A stretch of DNA of 64,000 nt from Heterohyrax brucei (lineage: Eukaryota > Chordata > Mammalia > Hyracoidea > Procaviidae), in NCBI GenBank assembly GCA_028571685.1, contig CM053146.1, positions 115,605,431 to 115,669,430 of the forward strand. The letters are read 5' to 3'. Of this stretch, positions 1 to 12,408 are shown piece after piece. The number at the start of each line of letters is the position of its first letter. Position 1 is the stretch's first letter. The notes below the pieces were generated by a model, which was not told the origin of the DNA, made no database searches, and was given only the letters and a program-made list of their open reading frames with translations. The position numbers and the translations under genes were made by a program.

Positions 1-2212
1 CAGAAATTGGAACTCATGGAAACTGAACAACCCCTTGCTCAAAAAGCCATGGGTTGTAGCAGAAATCAAGGACAAAATAGAGAAATTTACGGAATCAAGT
101 GAGAGTGAAAATGCATCCTACCAGAACCTATGGGATACAGTGAAAGCAGTGCTCAGAGGTCAGTTTATCTCTATAAATGCAGACATCCAGAAGGAAGAAA
201 GGACCCTAACCAAAGAATTAACCCTACAGCTTGAACAAATAGAAAGAGAACAACATAGGAACCCCTCAGGCACCAGAAGAAAGCAGACCATAAAGATTAC
301 AGCAGAACTAAATGAATTAGAGAATAGAAGAACAATTGAAAAAATTAACAAAACCAAAACCTGTTTTTTCGAAAAGGTCAACAAAATTGATAAACAATTT
401 ACTAAACTTACAAAAGAAAAACAGGAAACAAATAATCTGAATAAGAAATGAGATGAGAGATGTTACAACAGACCCAACTGCAATCAAAAGTGCCATAAAA
501 GAATACTATAAAAGACTGTATTCTAACAGATTTTAACACCTAGAGAAAATAGACCAATTTCCAGATTCATATCACCTACCAAAATTATCACAAGGTGAAG
601 CAGAACAAATTAATAAACCCATCATAAATGAAGAGATTGAAAAAGTCATAAAGAAACTACCAATCAAAAAAAAGTTCTGGCCCAGGTGACTTCATCAGAG
701 AATTCTACCAAACTTTTAGAGAAGTGTTATCTCCAATACTACTGAGGCTATTTCACACCATAGAAAGGGATGGAATACTCCCAAATTCATTTTATGAAGT
801 CAGCCTAACCCTGATACCAAAGTCAGGAAAAGATCCCAAAAAAAAGGAAAATTACAGACCAATATCATTCACGAACCTAGATGCAAAAATCTTCAACAAC
901 ATCCTTGCCACTAGAATTTAACAATATATAAAAAAAATAGTAATTCATCATGACCAATTTGGATTTGTACTGGGGATGCAAGGCTGGTTCAATATCAGGA
1001 AAACAATTATTGTGATCAACCACATAAATAACACAAAAGAATCATCTGATTTTGTCAATTGAGGCAGAAAAGGCATTTGACAGAGTCCAACACATATTCA
1101 TGCTAAATAGAAAAATAGAAAATAGATGGAAATTTCTCAATGTAATAATGGACCCAAAGCCAACTGCCTACTTCACTCTGAATGGAGAGAGACTGAAAGA
1201 ACTCCCCCTGAGAGTGGAAAGTAGGCAAGAATGCCCACTCTCACTACTTCTGCTAAACATTGTACTAGAAGTTCTGACCAGAGCAATCAGACAAGACAAA
1301 GAAATAAAGTGTATCCACACTAGCAAAAAAGAAGTAAAAATCTCCCTATTTGCAGATGATATGATTGTGTATGCAGAGAATCCTAAAGAATGCATAAGTA
1401 AACTACTTAAACTAATAGAAGAGTTCAGCGAAGTATGAGAATACAAGATAAACATAAGTAAGTCGGTAGGATTCCTTTATACCAACGAAGAGATCATTCA
1501 AGAAGAAATCACCAAATCAATATCGTTTACTATAGTCCCCAAGAAAATAAAATACCTGAAAATAAATCTAACTAGAGAACCAAGAAACCTATACAAACAG
1601 AACTACAAGACCTTACTGCAAGAAACCAAGAGAGACTTACATAAATGGAGAAACCTACCCTGCTCATGAGTAGGAAGACTTAACATTGTGAAAATGTCTA
1701 TTTCACCCAAAGCAATCTACATATACAATGCAACCCCAATACATATTACAGTGATCCAAAAAACACAAAACAACAAATGCTGGAGAGGCTGTGGAGAGAC
1801 TGGAACCCTCCTACTCTGCTGATGGGATTGCAAAATGTTACAACCTCTTTGGAAAGCAACCTGGTGCTTCCTTAAAAAGCTGGAAATAGATATACCATTT
1901 GACCCTGTAATCCCTCTCCTCAGAATATATCCTAAAGAATCAAGGGCAGTCACATGAACAGATACATGCACACGAATGTTTATTGCAGCACAGTCCATAA
2001 CAGCAAAAAGATGGAATCAACCCAAATGCCCAACAACAGATGAATTGATAAACAAACTATGGTACACATACTCAGTGGAACACTATGCAATGATAAAGTA
2101 CAATGATGATTTTAGGAAGCAGCTCATAACTTGGTTTCAATTGGAAAACATTATGTTGAGTGAAATCAGTCAGCAGCACAAGGACAAATACTGTATGAGA
2201 CCCCTCCTATAA
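1..2212 (+). pseudogene. L1 ORF2 remnant (reverse transcriptase, internally deleted)
   Basis: Broken ORF2 of the first L1. Open pieces are 35-451 (linker after the endonuclease, similar to QNLWDTAKAVLRG in the full-length copy), 724-921 (reverse transcriptase fingers, with LIPKSGKDP and NYRPIS), 1052-1438 (palm, with the polymerase signature [12 protein letters not shown]) and 1976-2212 (C-terminal domain ending DKYCMRPLL). The pieces are separated by stops and frameshifts, and part of the C-terminal region is deleted near 1753. No functional enzyme can be made. The antisense frames over this stretch are shadows. Confidence 0.9.
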
Positions 2213-3192
2213 GGACTTAAAAATAGACTCATGTAACAAAGAAAGGATTCTTTGACGGCTGCAAGGGAGGGAAGGAAGGAGAGGGTTGGTCATAGATTAG
2301 ATAGTTGATAGAAATTTGGTTGGGTGAAAGCAGTGACAGCACATAATAGAAAGAAAATCAACTTAATTGGACTTCAACATAAACTGAAAACTCTTCTAAT
2401 CTTAACTCAGCATTACAAGGATGAGTAGCAGGGTGGGGTTCTGGGGACCATGTTCTCAACAGACATGAAGGTCAATTGGCATAACTAACCTATTGCTAAG
2501 GGAGACTTCTGCATCTCATATTGGTGAGTACTATCTGGGGTCTTAAAAGCTGGCAAGCTGCCATCTGAGGTACACCAAATTGTCCCAACTCATCCAGAAC
2601 AGACAATCACCAAGAACAACAAAGACATGAGAGAAAAAGAGCCCAAGAGACAGAAGTACGCATGTGAATGGGTGGCTGTATCAGCATGTGACCATAAGAA
2701 CTAGATGGTGCCTGGCCACTACCAAAGACAGCCATGATGGGACACACAATGTTGAGTCCCACTGGCAACACAAGACAAAGAGGGGTGCAGCTCCAGAACT
2801 CCACTAAAAGACCATAATTGATGGTCCAGCAGCCTGGCGTTCCCCTGGGAGCACAATGTCTAGATCTGCTGCTGCCCCTGACCAGAAAACATTACTGAGT
2901 TCAACTCTTGGGACAGGAATGGACTGGACTTGGGTATACAATGTGACCATATGATGTGTCTACTTCATGGTTCTATGCATCAATAAGATGCTGTCCTACT
3001 GGTCTCTTACTAGAAGGGAGAAAAAAGGGTAGAGAGGAGGGAATAGGAGATTGTTAAGAGGATGTGACATGTATAGAGTGAAAAAGAGGAGTGAGCCATC
3101 ACCAGGCAAGGAGAGCAGAAGCAGCTGCAGATGGGTATGCATGCAAATTTAATTTGGATTGTATACTTTCACTCAGTGACAATGAAAAAAAA
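1..3192 (+). mobile_element. LINE-1 (L1), 3' part, cut by window edge
   Basis: This is the 3' portion of an L1 retrotransposon running off the left edge. It aligns collinearly with the full-length L1 at 35690-39767. Positions 1-2212 correspond to late endonuclease, reverse transcriptase and C-terminal ORF2, and 2213-3192 to the 3'UTR with a short A-rich tail. Around 1753 the match jumps from the equivalent of 37454 to 38319, so about 864 bp of ORF2 C-terminal coding sequence is missing. Compared with its relative it has many substitutions and is older. Where it ends, the sequence passes directly into an older L1, so it probably inserted there. The left target duplication lies outside the window. 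Confidence 0.93.
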
Positions 3193-3853
3193 GATCCATT
3201 ATATACTGCATGCCACCTGCAAGAACACGTTGTAGACTCAAAGACACAAATTAAAACTCAAAAGATGGAAAAAAATACATCAAGGAAACAACAATCAAAA
3301 AAGAACAGGAATAGCAATATTAAACTCTGACTAAATAACCATTAAAACAAATCTCACAGCAATGGATAAGAAAGGATTATAGGTAGTAATTAAAGAAAGG
3401 ATCAATACGACAAAAGGACATAGCTATAACAGCACTTTGGCTTGGTTTATAATACATATTTATGCACTCAATGACAGGTCTCCAAAATACGTAAGACAAA
3501 CTCTAATAGCATTGAAGAGAGACCTTTACAGCAACACAGTAATAGTAGTAGACTTTAATACACCACACTGAGTAAAGGATTGAACATCCAGAAAGAATCT
3601 CAGTAAAGACATTTGATCTCACGGACATATATAGAAAACTTCACCCAACAGCAGCAAAGCATACTTTCTCTTCCAGTGTATGTGGAAAATTCTCCAAAAT
3701 AGACCACATATTAGGCCACAAAGCAACCCTTAACAGAATCCAAAACATAAAAATATTACAAAGCACCTTTTCTGACTGTAAAGTCAGAAAAAGTAGAAAT
3801 CAATAAGAGAAAAAGCAAGAGAAAGATTCACATATGTGGAAACATAACAACAT

Positions 3854-3958
3854 CTTACTGAAAAACTACTGGCTTATAAAGAAAAGCAAGAATAGAATGA
3901 AGAGAACACCTTGCTCAAGAACTACTGGCTTATAGAAAAAAGCAAGAACAGAATAAAG
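3854..3958 (+). repeat. Tandem duplication, about 56-bp period, inside old L1
   Basis: Two imperfect copies of a roughly 50-bp segment lie 56 bp apart. Both contain CTACTGGCTTATA followed by an A-rich run with AGCAAGAA and AGAAT. The unit corresponds to the L1 segment just after the endonuclease, which occurs once in the other L1 copies, so this is a local duplication in this copy. Confidence 0.7.
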
Positions 3959-3991
3959 ACATTCACAGGATCAAATGAGAATGAAACACAT

Positions 3992-4445
3992 TGTTTTACT
4001 CATCTGGTACTGCTCTAACAGAAATACCACAAAGTGGATGGCTTTAACAAAGAAAAGTTTATTCTTACACAGTCCAGTAAACTACAAGTCCAAATTCAGG
4101 AAGTCTGTTCCAAGGGAAAAGCTTTCCGCCTTCATTGGCTCTGGAGGAAGGTCCTTGTGTGGCATCAGTCTTTGGTTAATGAACATCTTGGAGCAGGAAC
4201 CTCAGGTCTGAAGGAAGTGCTGTATTCCAGGTGCTGCTTGTTGATGGTATGAAGTTCCCAAATTTCTCTGCTAGCTTCTTTCCTTTATATCTCAAGAGAC
4301 TGCCTCAGGCACAAAACAATCTTATACAGAGTCCTTTCCCACTAACACAAGTGCCACCCATCCACCCTCATCAACATCACACAATACTAGGAATCCTGGT
4401 CCAGTCAAATTTCTACACAGTTTTTGGAAACACAAATCTATGACA
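3992..4445 (-). mobile_element. Solo LTR, ERVL-MaLR (MLT1/MST-like), antisense
   Basis: A 454-bp solo LTR in antisense orientation. It starts with TGTTTTACTCATCTGGTACT and ends with TATGACA, the reverse complement of the typical MaLR start. Exact 5-bp duplications CACAT flank it at 3987-3991 and 4446-4450, as expected for ERVL-class integration. No internal retroviral sequence remains. It sits in the old L1. Confidence 0.85.
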
Positions 4446-5282
4446 CACATCCTAAAAGAACCTTTGGGACACAGCAAAAGCAGTGCTCAGAAGCCAATTT
4501 ATAGCAATAAATGCACACACTCAAAAAGAAGAAAGGGCCGAAATAAAAACATTAGCCCTAAATCTCGAATAAAAAGCAGCAAAAGAAGTCTTCAGGTGCT
4601 GGAAGAAAGCAAATAATAAAAATTAGAGCAGAATTAAGTGATATACAGTCTAGAAAAACAATTGAAAGAACTAACAAGACCTACAGCTGGTTCTCTGAAA
4701 AGATCAACAAAATTGATATAGTAATAGCCTGAATGACAAAACCAAATGACCCAAATAAGAAACAAGTTGGGCAATATCACAACAGATAGAAATGAAATTA
4801 AAAGAACCATAAAAGAACTCTATGAAAAATTGTACAACAATTAAAAAAACCTAGAGGAAATGGACAAATTTCTGGAAACACGCTACCTACTTAACCTAAT
4901 ACAAACAGAGGTAGGAAAACTAAATAAACCCGTAACAAAAGAAGAAATAGAAATTATAATTTAAAAACTCCAAACTGAAAAAAGTCCAGGCCTTGACAGC
5001 TTCACTGGAGAATTCTACCAAACTTCCAGAGAATAGTTAACACCACTATAGCTAAAGGTATTTCAGAGCATAAAAGAAGATGAGCTACTCCTAAGCCCAT
5101 TCTAGAAAGCAAGCATAACCCTGATACCAAAGCCAGGTCAAAAAAAACCACAAAAATAGAAATTACAGACTAATATCCCTTACAAGCATAGATGTAAAAA
5201 TCCTCAATAAAATTCTAATCCATAGAATTCAACAATATATCAAAAAAGTAATTCACTGTGACCAAGTGGGATTCATATCAAC

Positions 5283-5808
5283 GGTCATGGATTGAATTGT
5301 GTCCTCCAAAAAATATGTATAGCCATGTGGCTGGGCCACAATTCTCAGTATCTTGTCACGGCCCTCCATTTTGTGGTTTTCCTATGCTGTATGTTAAATG
5401 ACTAGGGTGGGACTGTAAATCCCTTTATAAGATTACATCCCTGTTCCACTGTAAAGGGAGTTTCCCTGGAGTATGGCTTGCTCCACCCTTAATCCTTTCA
5501 TCCTGCAAAAGATAAAAAGAAAGAGAAGCAAGCAGAGATTTGGGAACCTTGCACCATCAAGCAAGCAGCACTGGGAGAAGAGCGCGTCCTTCAGACCTGA
5601 GGTTCCTGAGCCAAGATGCTCCCTGGACAGAAAGACTGATGCAATACTGGATTTACCTCCAGAGCCAACAAGAGGAAAGCCTTCCCCTGGAGCAGCCATG
5701 CTGAATATGGACTTGTAGCCCACCGGACTGTGTAAGAATAAACCTTCCTTTGTTAAGACCATCCACTCTGTGGTATTTCTGTTAGAGCAGCCTTAGTTGA
5801 CTAAAACA
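5283..5808 (+). mobile_element. Solo LTR, ERVL-MaLR (MLT1/MST-like), sense
   Basis: A sense MaLR-type LTR. It begins near TCATGGATTGAATTGTGTCC and ends in TTAGAGCAGCCTTAGTTGAC and CTAAAACA, the conserved MaLR start and end patterns. L1 reverse transcriptase sequence continues on both sides. The flanking 5-mers TCAAC and CCAAG are at best a decayed target duplication. Open frames inside it on both strands are not genes. Confidence 0.83.
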
Positions 5809-6029
5809 CCAAGTACACAGCAACGGTTCAACAGGAGAAAAACAATCCATATAATCCACCACATAAATAAAGCAAAAGATAGGAACCGCATGATCTTATC
5901 AACTGATGCAGAGAAAGTATTTGACACCCATTCATGATAAAAACTGAGAAAAATAGGAATACAAGGGAAATTCCTCAACATTATAAAGGACTTTCATACA
6001 ACACCAACAGCCAATGTAACTCCAAATGG

Positions 6030-7189
6030 CTGTTGTGTTATTGTTAGCTGCTGTCAATTCCAACTCATGGTGACCCCATAAACAACAGAACAAGACACTA
6101 CCCAGTCCTGTCCCATGTCCACAATCATTTTCATACTTAGGTCCATTGTTGAAGCCTCTGAGTCAATCTGTCTCCTTTAAGGTCTTCCTCTCTTTCATTG
6201 ACCCTCTACTTTATCTAGCATGATATACTTCTCTAGGGACTGATCTCTCCTGACAACATGCCCAAAATGTGTAAGATGCAATTTCGCTATCCTTGTTTCC
6301 AAGAAGCACTCTGGCTGTACCTCTTCCAGAACAGATCTGTTTGTTCTTTCGGCAGTCCATGATATATTCAGTATTCTTCCCCAACACAGTAATTCAAAGA
6401 TGCCAGTTATTCTTCTGTCTTCCTTATTCATTGTCCAGCTTTCACAAACATGTGATACAACTGAAAATACCATGGCATGGGTCAGGCACATCTTAGTCTT
6501 CAAGGTGACATTTTTACTTTTCAACACTCTAAAGAGGTCTTTTGCAGCAAATTTTCCCAATGCAAAGCACCTTTTGACACATTTTGGTGCATTTCCTTTT
6601 GAAGCAAAAGGAAGAAATGATGATATAAAAGAACTGAAGAGAAGATTTGAAAGAGCAACTCAAGAAGACAAAGTATTATAATGACAGATGCCAAGAGCTG
6701 TAGATAGAAAACCAAAAGGGAAGAACATGCACCACATTTCTCAAGCTAAAAGAACTGAAACAAAATTCCAAGTTTTGAGTTGCAACAGTGAAGGATTCTG
6801 CAGGGAAAACATTAAATAACTCAAGAAGGATTAAAAGAAGATGGAAGGAATACACAGCGTCATTATACTGGGAAGAACTGGTTGATGTTCTACCATTTCA
6901 AGAGGTAGCATGTGATCATGAACCAATGGTACTACTGGAGGAAGAAGTTGAAGCTGCACTGAAGGCATTGTCAAAAAACAAGGCTCCAAGAATCGATGCA
7001 ATATCAACTAAGATGCTTCAACAAACAGATGCAGTGCTGGAAGTGCTCACTCACCTATGCCAAGAAATTTGGAGGACAGCTACCTGGCCAATGGACTGAA
7101 AGAGATTCCAAAGAAAAGTGACCCAACTGAATATGGAAATTATCAAACAATCTTGTTAATATCACACGCAAGTAAAATTTTGTTAAGAT
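6030..7189 (-). mobile_element. RTE-type LINE with 5' inversion (twin priming)
   Basis: Two RTE pieces sit in opposite orientation. 6030-6577 is the antisense 3' end, containing the reverse-strand frame 6195-6560 with the C-terminal block SWTMNKEDRR and HFGHVVRRD. About 6597-7189 is a sense piece from the middle of the element, including the frame 6788-7099 that resembles the start of an RTE reverse transcriptase (RWKEYTASLYWEELVD and NKAPRIDAIS). The sequence between these parts in a complete RTE is absent. The sense piece has its 5' side at the internal junction and its 3' side against the host, the order twin priming produces. The host is the old L1. Confidence 0.87.
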
Positions 7190-10100
7190 TATCCTAACTG
7201 GAAAGAGCCAGTCCTCTTAAGAACAGAAACCAGACATGGATGTCCTTTATCATCACTGACAATCAACATTGTGCTGGAGGTCCTAGCCTGACCAGTCAGG
7301 CTAGAAAAAGAACTAAAAGATATCCAAATCAGTAAGAAAGAAGTGAAAGTATCCCTGTTTGTAGATGATATAATTTCATACACATAAAACCCCAAAGAAT
7401 CTGCAAGAAAATTACTAGAACTAGTAGAAGATTTCAGAGAAGTATCAGTATACAAGATAAACAGATAAAGATCAATTTGTCTCTGCTAAACCAACAGAGA
7501 AAATCATCAAATCAATACCATTTACAATAGTCCCCAAGAGGATAAAATCTTAGGACTAAATCTAACCAGAGATGCAAAAAATCTATGCAAAAACTACAAG
7601 ATACAACTGCAAGAAACTGAAAGAGAACTGCATAAATAGAAAAAACATACCTTACTCTTGGATAAGAAGACCTGACATTGTGGAAATGTCTATTCTACCC
7701 AAAGATCTACAAATACAATACAATCTCAATCCACATTCCAACAGCATTTTTTAATGAGATGGAAAAATAAATCACCAACTTCTTAAGGAAAGGGAAGAGG
7801 CCCCAGGTAAATAAAGCATAACTGTAGAAGAAAAATGAAGTAGGTGGCCTTGCACCACCTGGTTTTAGAATCTATTATACTACTATGGTAGTCAAAACAG
7901 CCTGGTACTGGTACAACAGATACATAGACCAATAGAGCAGCATTGAGAATCTAGATGCAAAATCATCCACTTATGAGCAGCTGATATTTGGGAAAGGCCC
8001 AAAATCCATTAAATGGGGAAAAGACAGTCTCTTTAACAAACAGTGTTGGTATAGCTGGATATCCTTCTGCAAAAAAATGAAACAAGACCCATATATCACA
8101 CCACGCACAAAAACGAACTCAAAATGGATCAAAGACCTAAATATAGTTATCTAAAATGATTAAGATCATGGAAGAAAAACTAGGGAGAATGCTAGAAGCC
8201 CTAACATACACCATAAACGGAATACAAAACATTACTAACAATGTCCATAAGTGAGAAGAGAAACTAGGTAACTCGGAGCTTCTAGAAATCAAACATTTAT
8301 AGTAGTCCAAATATTTCACAAAAAGAGTAAAAAGACTACCTACAGACTGGGGAAAAAAAATTTGGCTATGCCAAGTCTGACCAGTGTCTAAAATCTACAA
8401 GATACTGCAAAACCTCAACAACAAAATGACAAATGACTCAGTTAGAAAATGAGTAAAGAGTATGAACAGGCACTTCACCAAAGAAGACATGGAGGCAGCT
8501 AACAAAGATACATGAGGAAATGCTCACAATAATTAGCTGTTAGAAAAATCCAAATCAAAACTTCAATGAGATACCATCTCACCCCAACAAGGCTGGAATT
8601 AATACAAAAAAAACATGAAATAATAAATGTTGGAGAGGTTGTGGAGAGACTGGACCACATACTGCTGGTTGGGATGTGAAACGGTACAACCACTTTCGAA
8701 ATTGATTTGGCACTTCCTTAAATAGCTAGAATTAAAATGATTCAACAATCCCAGCTAGAAATGATCCAGCAGTCTTCCTTCCTGGAATATATCCTAAAGA
8801 AATGAGAGCCATCACACAAATAGATATATATACACCCAAGTTCATTGCAGCACTGTTCACAATGGCAAAAAGATTAAAATAACCTAGGTGCTAATGGATA
8901 AACAAATTATGGCATATATACAAAATGAAATACTGTACAACAGTAAAGAAGAATGAGGAATCAGCTAAACATCTCACAATCAGGATGCATCTAGATGGCA
9001 TTATGCTGAATGAAATTAGTCAGTCACCAAAGGAAAAATATTGTATGAGAATACTATAAGAATTCAAGGGAAGTTTTAAACACATAAGAAAATATCCTTT
9101 CATGGTTATGAGGGTAGGGAGGAAGGGAGAGGGGAATTCACTAACTAGATAGTAGACAAGAATTATACTCCACTGGTCCCACTCTGTCTGGAGCAATGGA
9201 GAGTGAAGAAAACTAAAGATACAAGGGAAAGATTAGTCCAAAGGACTAATGGACTACATCTATCACAGCCTTCACCAGACTGAATCCAGTACAACTACAC
9301 AGTGCCCACCTACCACCACTGACTACTGTGAAAGGGATCACAATAGAGGTTCCCAGACAAAACAGGAGAAAAATGTAGCACATAATTCTAACTCACAGAA
9401 ACAGACCTGATTTTCTGTCCTGACAAAGACTAAAGAAACGCTGAGAGTACGGCCCTTTGACACACTTTTAGCTCAATAATGAACTCATTTCCAAGGTTCA
9501 TCCTTCAGCTAAAGATTAGATAGGTTCATAAAACAACAGTAAAAGGGCTCATCAGCCTGGGGCAAGAACTAGAAGGCAGGAGGGGATAGAAAAGCTGATA
9601 ACAGGGAACCCAAGGTCAAGAAGGAAGTGTTGTGAGGTCGTGGGGTTAATCAATGTCATTATACAATATGTGTGTTATTTAATGAGAAGCTGTTTTTTTC
9701 TGTAAACCTTCATCTAAAATACAATTTAAAGGAAGAAGAAAGAGAATTATTGTCTTAGGTGAAAAGGAGGACAACACACAATCACAGGGGAAGTCAGCAC
9801 AATTAGACTAAACCAAAAGACAAGCTGTTTCTTGAACACAACAAAACACTGCAAGGGACAGAGTAGCAGGGGCAGGTGTCTGGGGAACCATAGTTTAGAG
9901 AGACATCTAGGCCAACTGGCATGACAAAATTATTAAGAAAATATTTGCATCCCATTTTGAAGAGCGGCATCTGGGGTCTCAACATCTTTCAAACTGTCAT
10001 CCAAGATGCATCAGTTGGTCCTTTCCTAACTGGAGTGAAGGAGAAGGAAGAACACCAAAGACACAAGGAAAATACTAGCTCAAGAGACAAAAGACACATC

Positions 10101-10420
10101 AACAGCAGACTCCATCAGTCTATAAAAAAAGAAATAGATGATGGCCAGCTACCACTAGTGATCACCCTGATAGGAAACATAACAGAGAGGTTCTAAAGGA
10201 ACAGGAGAAAATTGGGGTGCAGATTTCAAATTCAAGTAAAAAAAAATCAGAATTAATGGTCTAACTGAGAACAGAGGTACCCCTCAAGATACAGCCTTTG
10301 AACTCACTCTGTTAACTCAGCACTGAAATCATTCCCAAAGCCAACTCCTCAAAGATTAGACTATAAAGCATAAAATAATTCTTGTGAAGACTGTCCTTCT
10401 TAGTTTAAGTAGATAAGACC

Positions 10421-10455
10421 AAAAAAAAAAAAAAGAAAGAAAGAAAGAAAGAAAA
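10421..10455. repeat. Poly-A / (GAAA)n simple repeat
   Basis: An A-run followed by GAAA units. It abuts the end of the antisense AfroSINE, so it is either the SINE's terminal simple repeat or an expansion at its insertion site. Confidence 0.85.
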
Positions 10456-10620
10456 AGAAACCAAACCTAGTGCCATCAAGTTGTTGGCTCCTCATAGCAA
10501 CCCTATGGGACAGAATAGAACTGCCTCAGAAAGTTTCCAAGGATTACCCGGTGGATTTGAACGGCTGACCTTTGAGTTACCAGCAATAGCATTTAACCAC
10601 CATGCCAGGGTTTTGCAGGA
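10456..10620 (-). mobile_element. AfroSINE, antisense
   Basis: Antisense tRNA-derived SINE. It shows the family order in reverse: AAACCNAACC end, AAGTTGTTGGCTCCTCATAG, CCCTATGGGACAGAATAGAA, TTTCCAAGGA, the B-box complement (GGATTTGAAC) and CACCATGCCAGGG. It lies inside the L1 3'UTR. Confidence 0.92.
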
Positions 10621-10860
10621 GACTAAGTGGGCAACACCTGTCCAGAGGCAGGATGACAAGGCAGAAAGGGACAGGAGCTAGTTAAATGGGCACAAGAAAC
10701 ACAATGCAGAAAGGCGAAGCGTGCTGTCACCTTCAAGGATTGCAGCCAGGGTCACATAACAATGTGTGTAAACTTTTATGTGAGAAACTATCTTGAGCCA
10801 TAAACTTTCACCTAAGATACAGTAAAAAGAAATAAAGAAAAAAGAACTAGAGAAAGAGAG

Positions 10861-12107
10861 ATATCTACAGAGGGGACAAGTTGTTGCTACTATCCTATTG
10901 GAAAAGATTCAAGATCCCATGGCTAAAATATAAGTTTTGCGATTTTCATATGTAACTCTCTGACCGTGGGAAAAGCCTGGGTAAATGATGCTGTCAGGGG
11001 CCTTATCTGCAGTTTTCTGTCTCTCAACCTACCTGGGATGAGGATATATTAGAAAGTCCAACCCAGTGAACTCTGCAAAAGGGCTGTGATTAGCTTTGGA
11101 AGCCTCCAACTGTGCAGGCAGCCAATATAATAAGCTCACATGTTGTGACTGATTATACCTATTACCATTCCTGCATATTTCTGCTTTCTAATGCTCACAG
11201 AGGAACGAGAAGAAGAGGAAGGCAAACATCTTTGGGACTGGCTTATTAAGCTAATATACCAGGAATTGCCCATTTTGCAATCTATGAAGCCATCAAGCCC
11301 TTTGAACTTAGCATTTTCATTAGAAATCATCTATTTTGAATAATAATAGCATGAATCTTTGAAGTGCTTTATATCCAAGGACCTCAAAACACATTACTAT
11401 TACTGCTGATTCTTGACATTTGGTAGGTAGTATTACGTTAATTTTCTAGGTGGTTAAACTAAAGCACCCAGTGGTGAAATGCAAAATCAGCTACAAAGAT
11501 AGAAAAAGTTTAAAGTACTTCGGGTCAAGCTCTTACCATTTATCTACATAACTATACTTATTGTGTACCTGCCAATATTCAGATGCACAATTATGAACAG
11601 GGAGCAAGACACTGGCCATGTTTGTGCTGCCTCGCATCTTTTAAACATTCTTCTTAAGTTTGGGGAACAGCTCATTTACCCAGCATCCCTTGCAGCTGCA
11701 GTACAGACTTTTGACCTGGGCTCAGCCAAGCAGATGCATTGGTGGGTGCAGAAAGTCGTATTCGTGATGCAGAAGTTGCAACAGAGCAAGTTATTGTGTC
11801 GAAGTCATGGTGATTGGCAGCAGTGGTTTTCCCATCAATCCTACAGCATTGCTCATGAGATGTTTCTGGAAGTTCAACCTCTAGTCTTGTTCTTCAGGCC
11901 TCTCAGTGACTTTCTGAAGTCCCTGATACCTTTTGATAAGCCCTTGCTCTGCTTGATTAGTCAGATTCAACGTGTGTTTACTGCACTTAAACCCCTGACA
12001 GATATTTCTTTACGTACCATAGAAAACAAAGATTCAGAAACTTCCTTTTGTACTTTTATAGGTTGAGGTAATCATGAATACATTTTTTAAACTGGATGTC
12101 AATGTAC
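10861..12107. other. Mostly unique sequence; weak MIR-like patch
   Basis: No gene recognised. 11345-11505 looks like a decayed MIR core (a GTAGGTAGTATTA stretch followed by a GGTTAAACTAAA-like segment). A forward frame at 11563-12066 (167 codons) has no recognisable domain. Its length is within chance expectation for a 64-kb window in six frames. The sequence around 11640-12000 may be an old repeat I cannot name. Confidence 0.4.
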
Positions 12108-12408
12108 TCAATGAAGACTACAAGCTCCCATATAGATTATACCTCAAAGTAAAGAAGAAAAAATCTTCCCAAATGGCCCAATAAGCAGCATGATGATAAA
12201 TGAAGAAAACATTAAAGTTGTCAAACATTTCATATCACCTGGATGCACAATAACTCCTATGGGAACAGCAGTCAAGAAGTCAAAGGACATATTGCCTCTG
12301 GCAAATCAGCCATAAAAAACTTTAAAAGTGTTAAAAAGCAAAGATGGAACTTTGAGGACTAAGGTACACCTAAGTGAAGCCATGTTACTTTCAATCACCT
12401 CATATGCA
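12108..12408 (+). mobile_element. RTE-type LINE fragment, sense
   Basis: About 300 bp from the C-terminal coding region of RTE. Recognisable blocks are AATAAGCAGCATGATGATAA, GTTGTCAAACATTTCATATC and AAAGCAAAGATGGAACTTTG, each shared with the copies at 29885 and 41940. The frame is broken. The usual 3' end is missing and the fragment stops where an antisense AfroSINE begins. Confidence 0.85.

Larger units (their letters stand above)
3193..9745 (+). mobile_element. Older LINE-1, split by three later insertions
   Basis: A diverged L1 in sense orientation, recognisable in pieces. 3193-3986 is endonuclease-like sequence, 4446-5282 the linker and start of reverse transcriptase, 5810-6029 reverse transcriptase, 7190-9060 palm to C-terminal region (a degenerate polymerase motif with VDD near 7360), and 9061-9745 the 3'UTR. 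All reading frames are shattered. It is interrupted by a MaLR LTR at 3992-4445, a second MaLR LTR at 5283-5808 and an inverted RTE at 6030-7189, so it predates all three. It is clearly more diverged than the L1 copies at 1-3192 and 32592-39767. Confidence 0.88.
9746..10860 (+). mobile_element. Second L1 3'UTR end, interrupted by an AfroSINE
   Basis: Directly after the first old L1 end, a second and related L1 3'UTR begins (compare GACAGAGTAGCAGGGGCAGG near 9858 with the 3'UTRs near 2420 and 38998). It ends with the same type of tail as the element before it (TAAACTTTYA followed by ATACARTWWAAA). It is a 5'-truncated L1 or the end of another subfamily. An antisense AfroSINE occupies about 10456-10620. 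The open frame 9921-10196 is 3'UTR, not a gene. Confidence 0.7.

Noticed and set aside
1168-1455. Antisense frames over L1 and RTE elements
   Set aside because: Shadows of reverse transcriptase codons; similar mirror frames appear over every L1 copy (for example 36854-37159).
5284-5810. Protein-coding exon from frames of 81-109 codons on both strands
   Set aside because: The frames lie wholly inside a solo LTR with conserved MaLR ends.
11563-12066. 167-codon forward frame as a host gene
   Set aside because: No domain or compositional signature; length within chance for six frames over 64 kb; no splice, promoter or conservation evidence visible.
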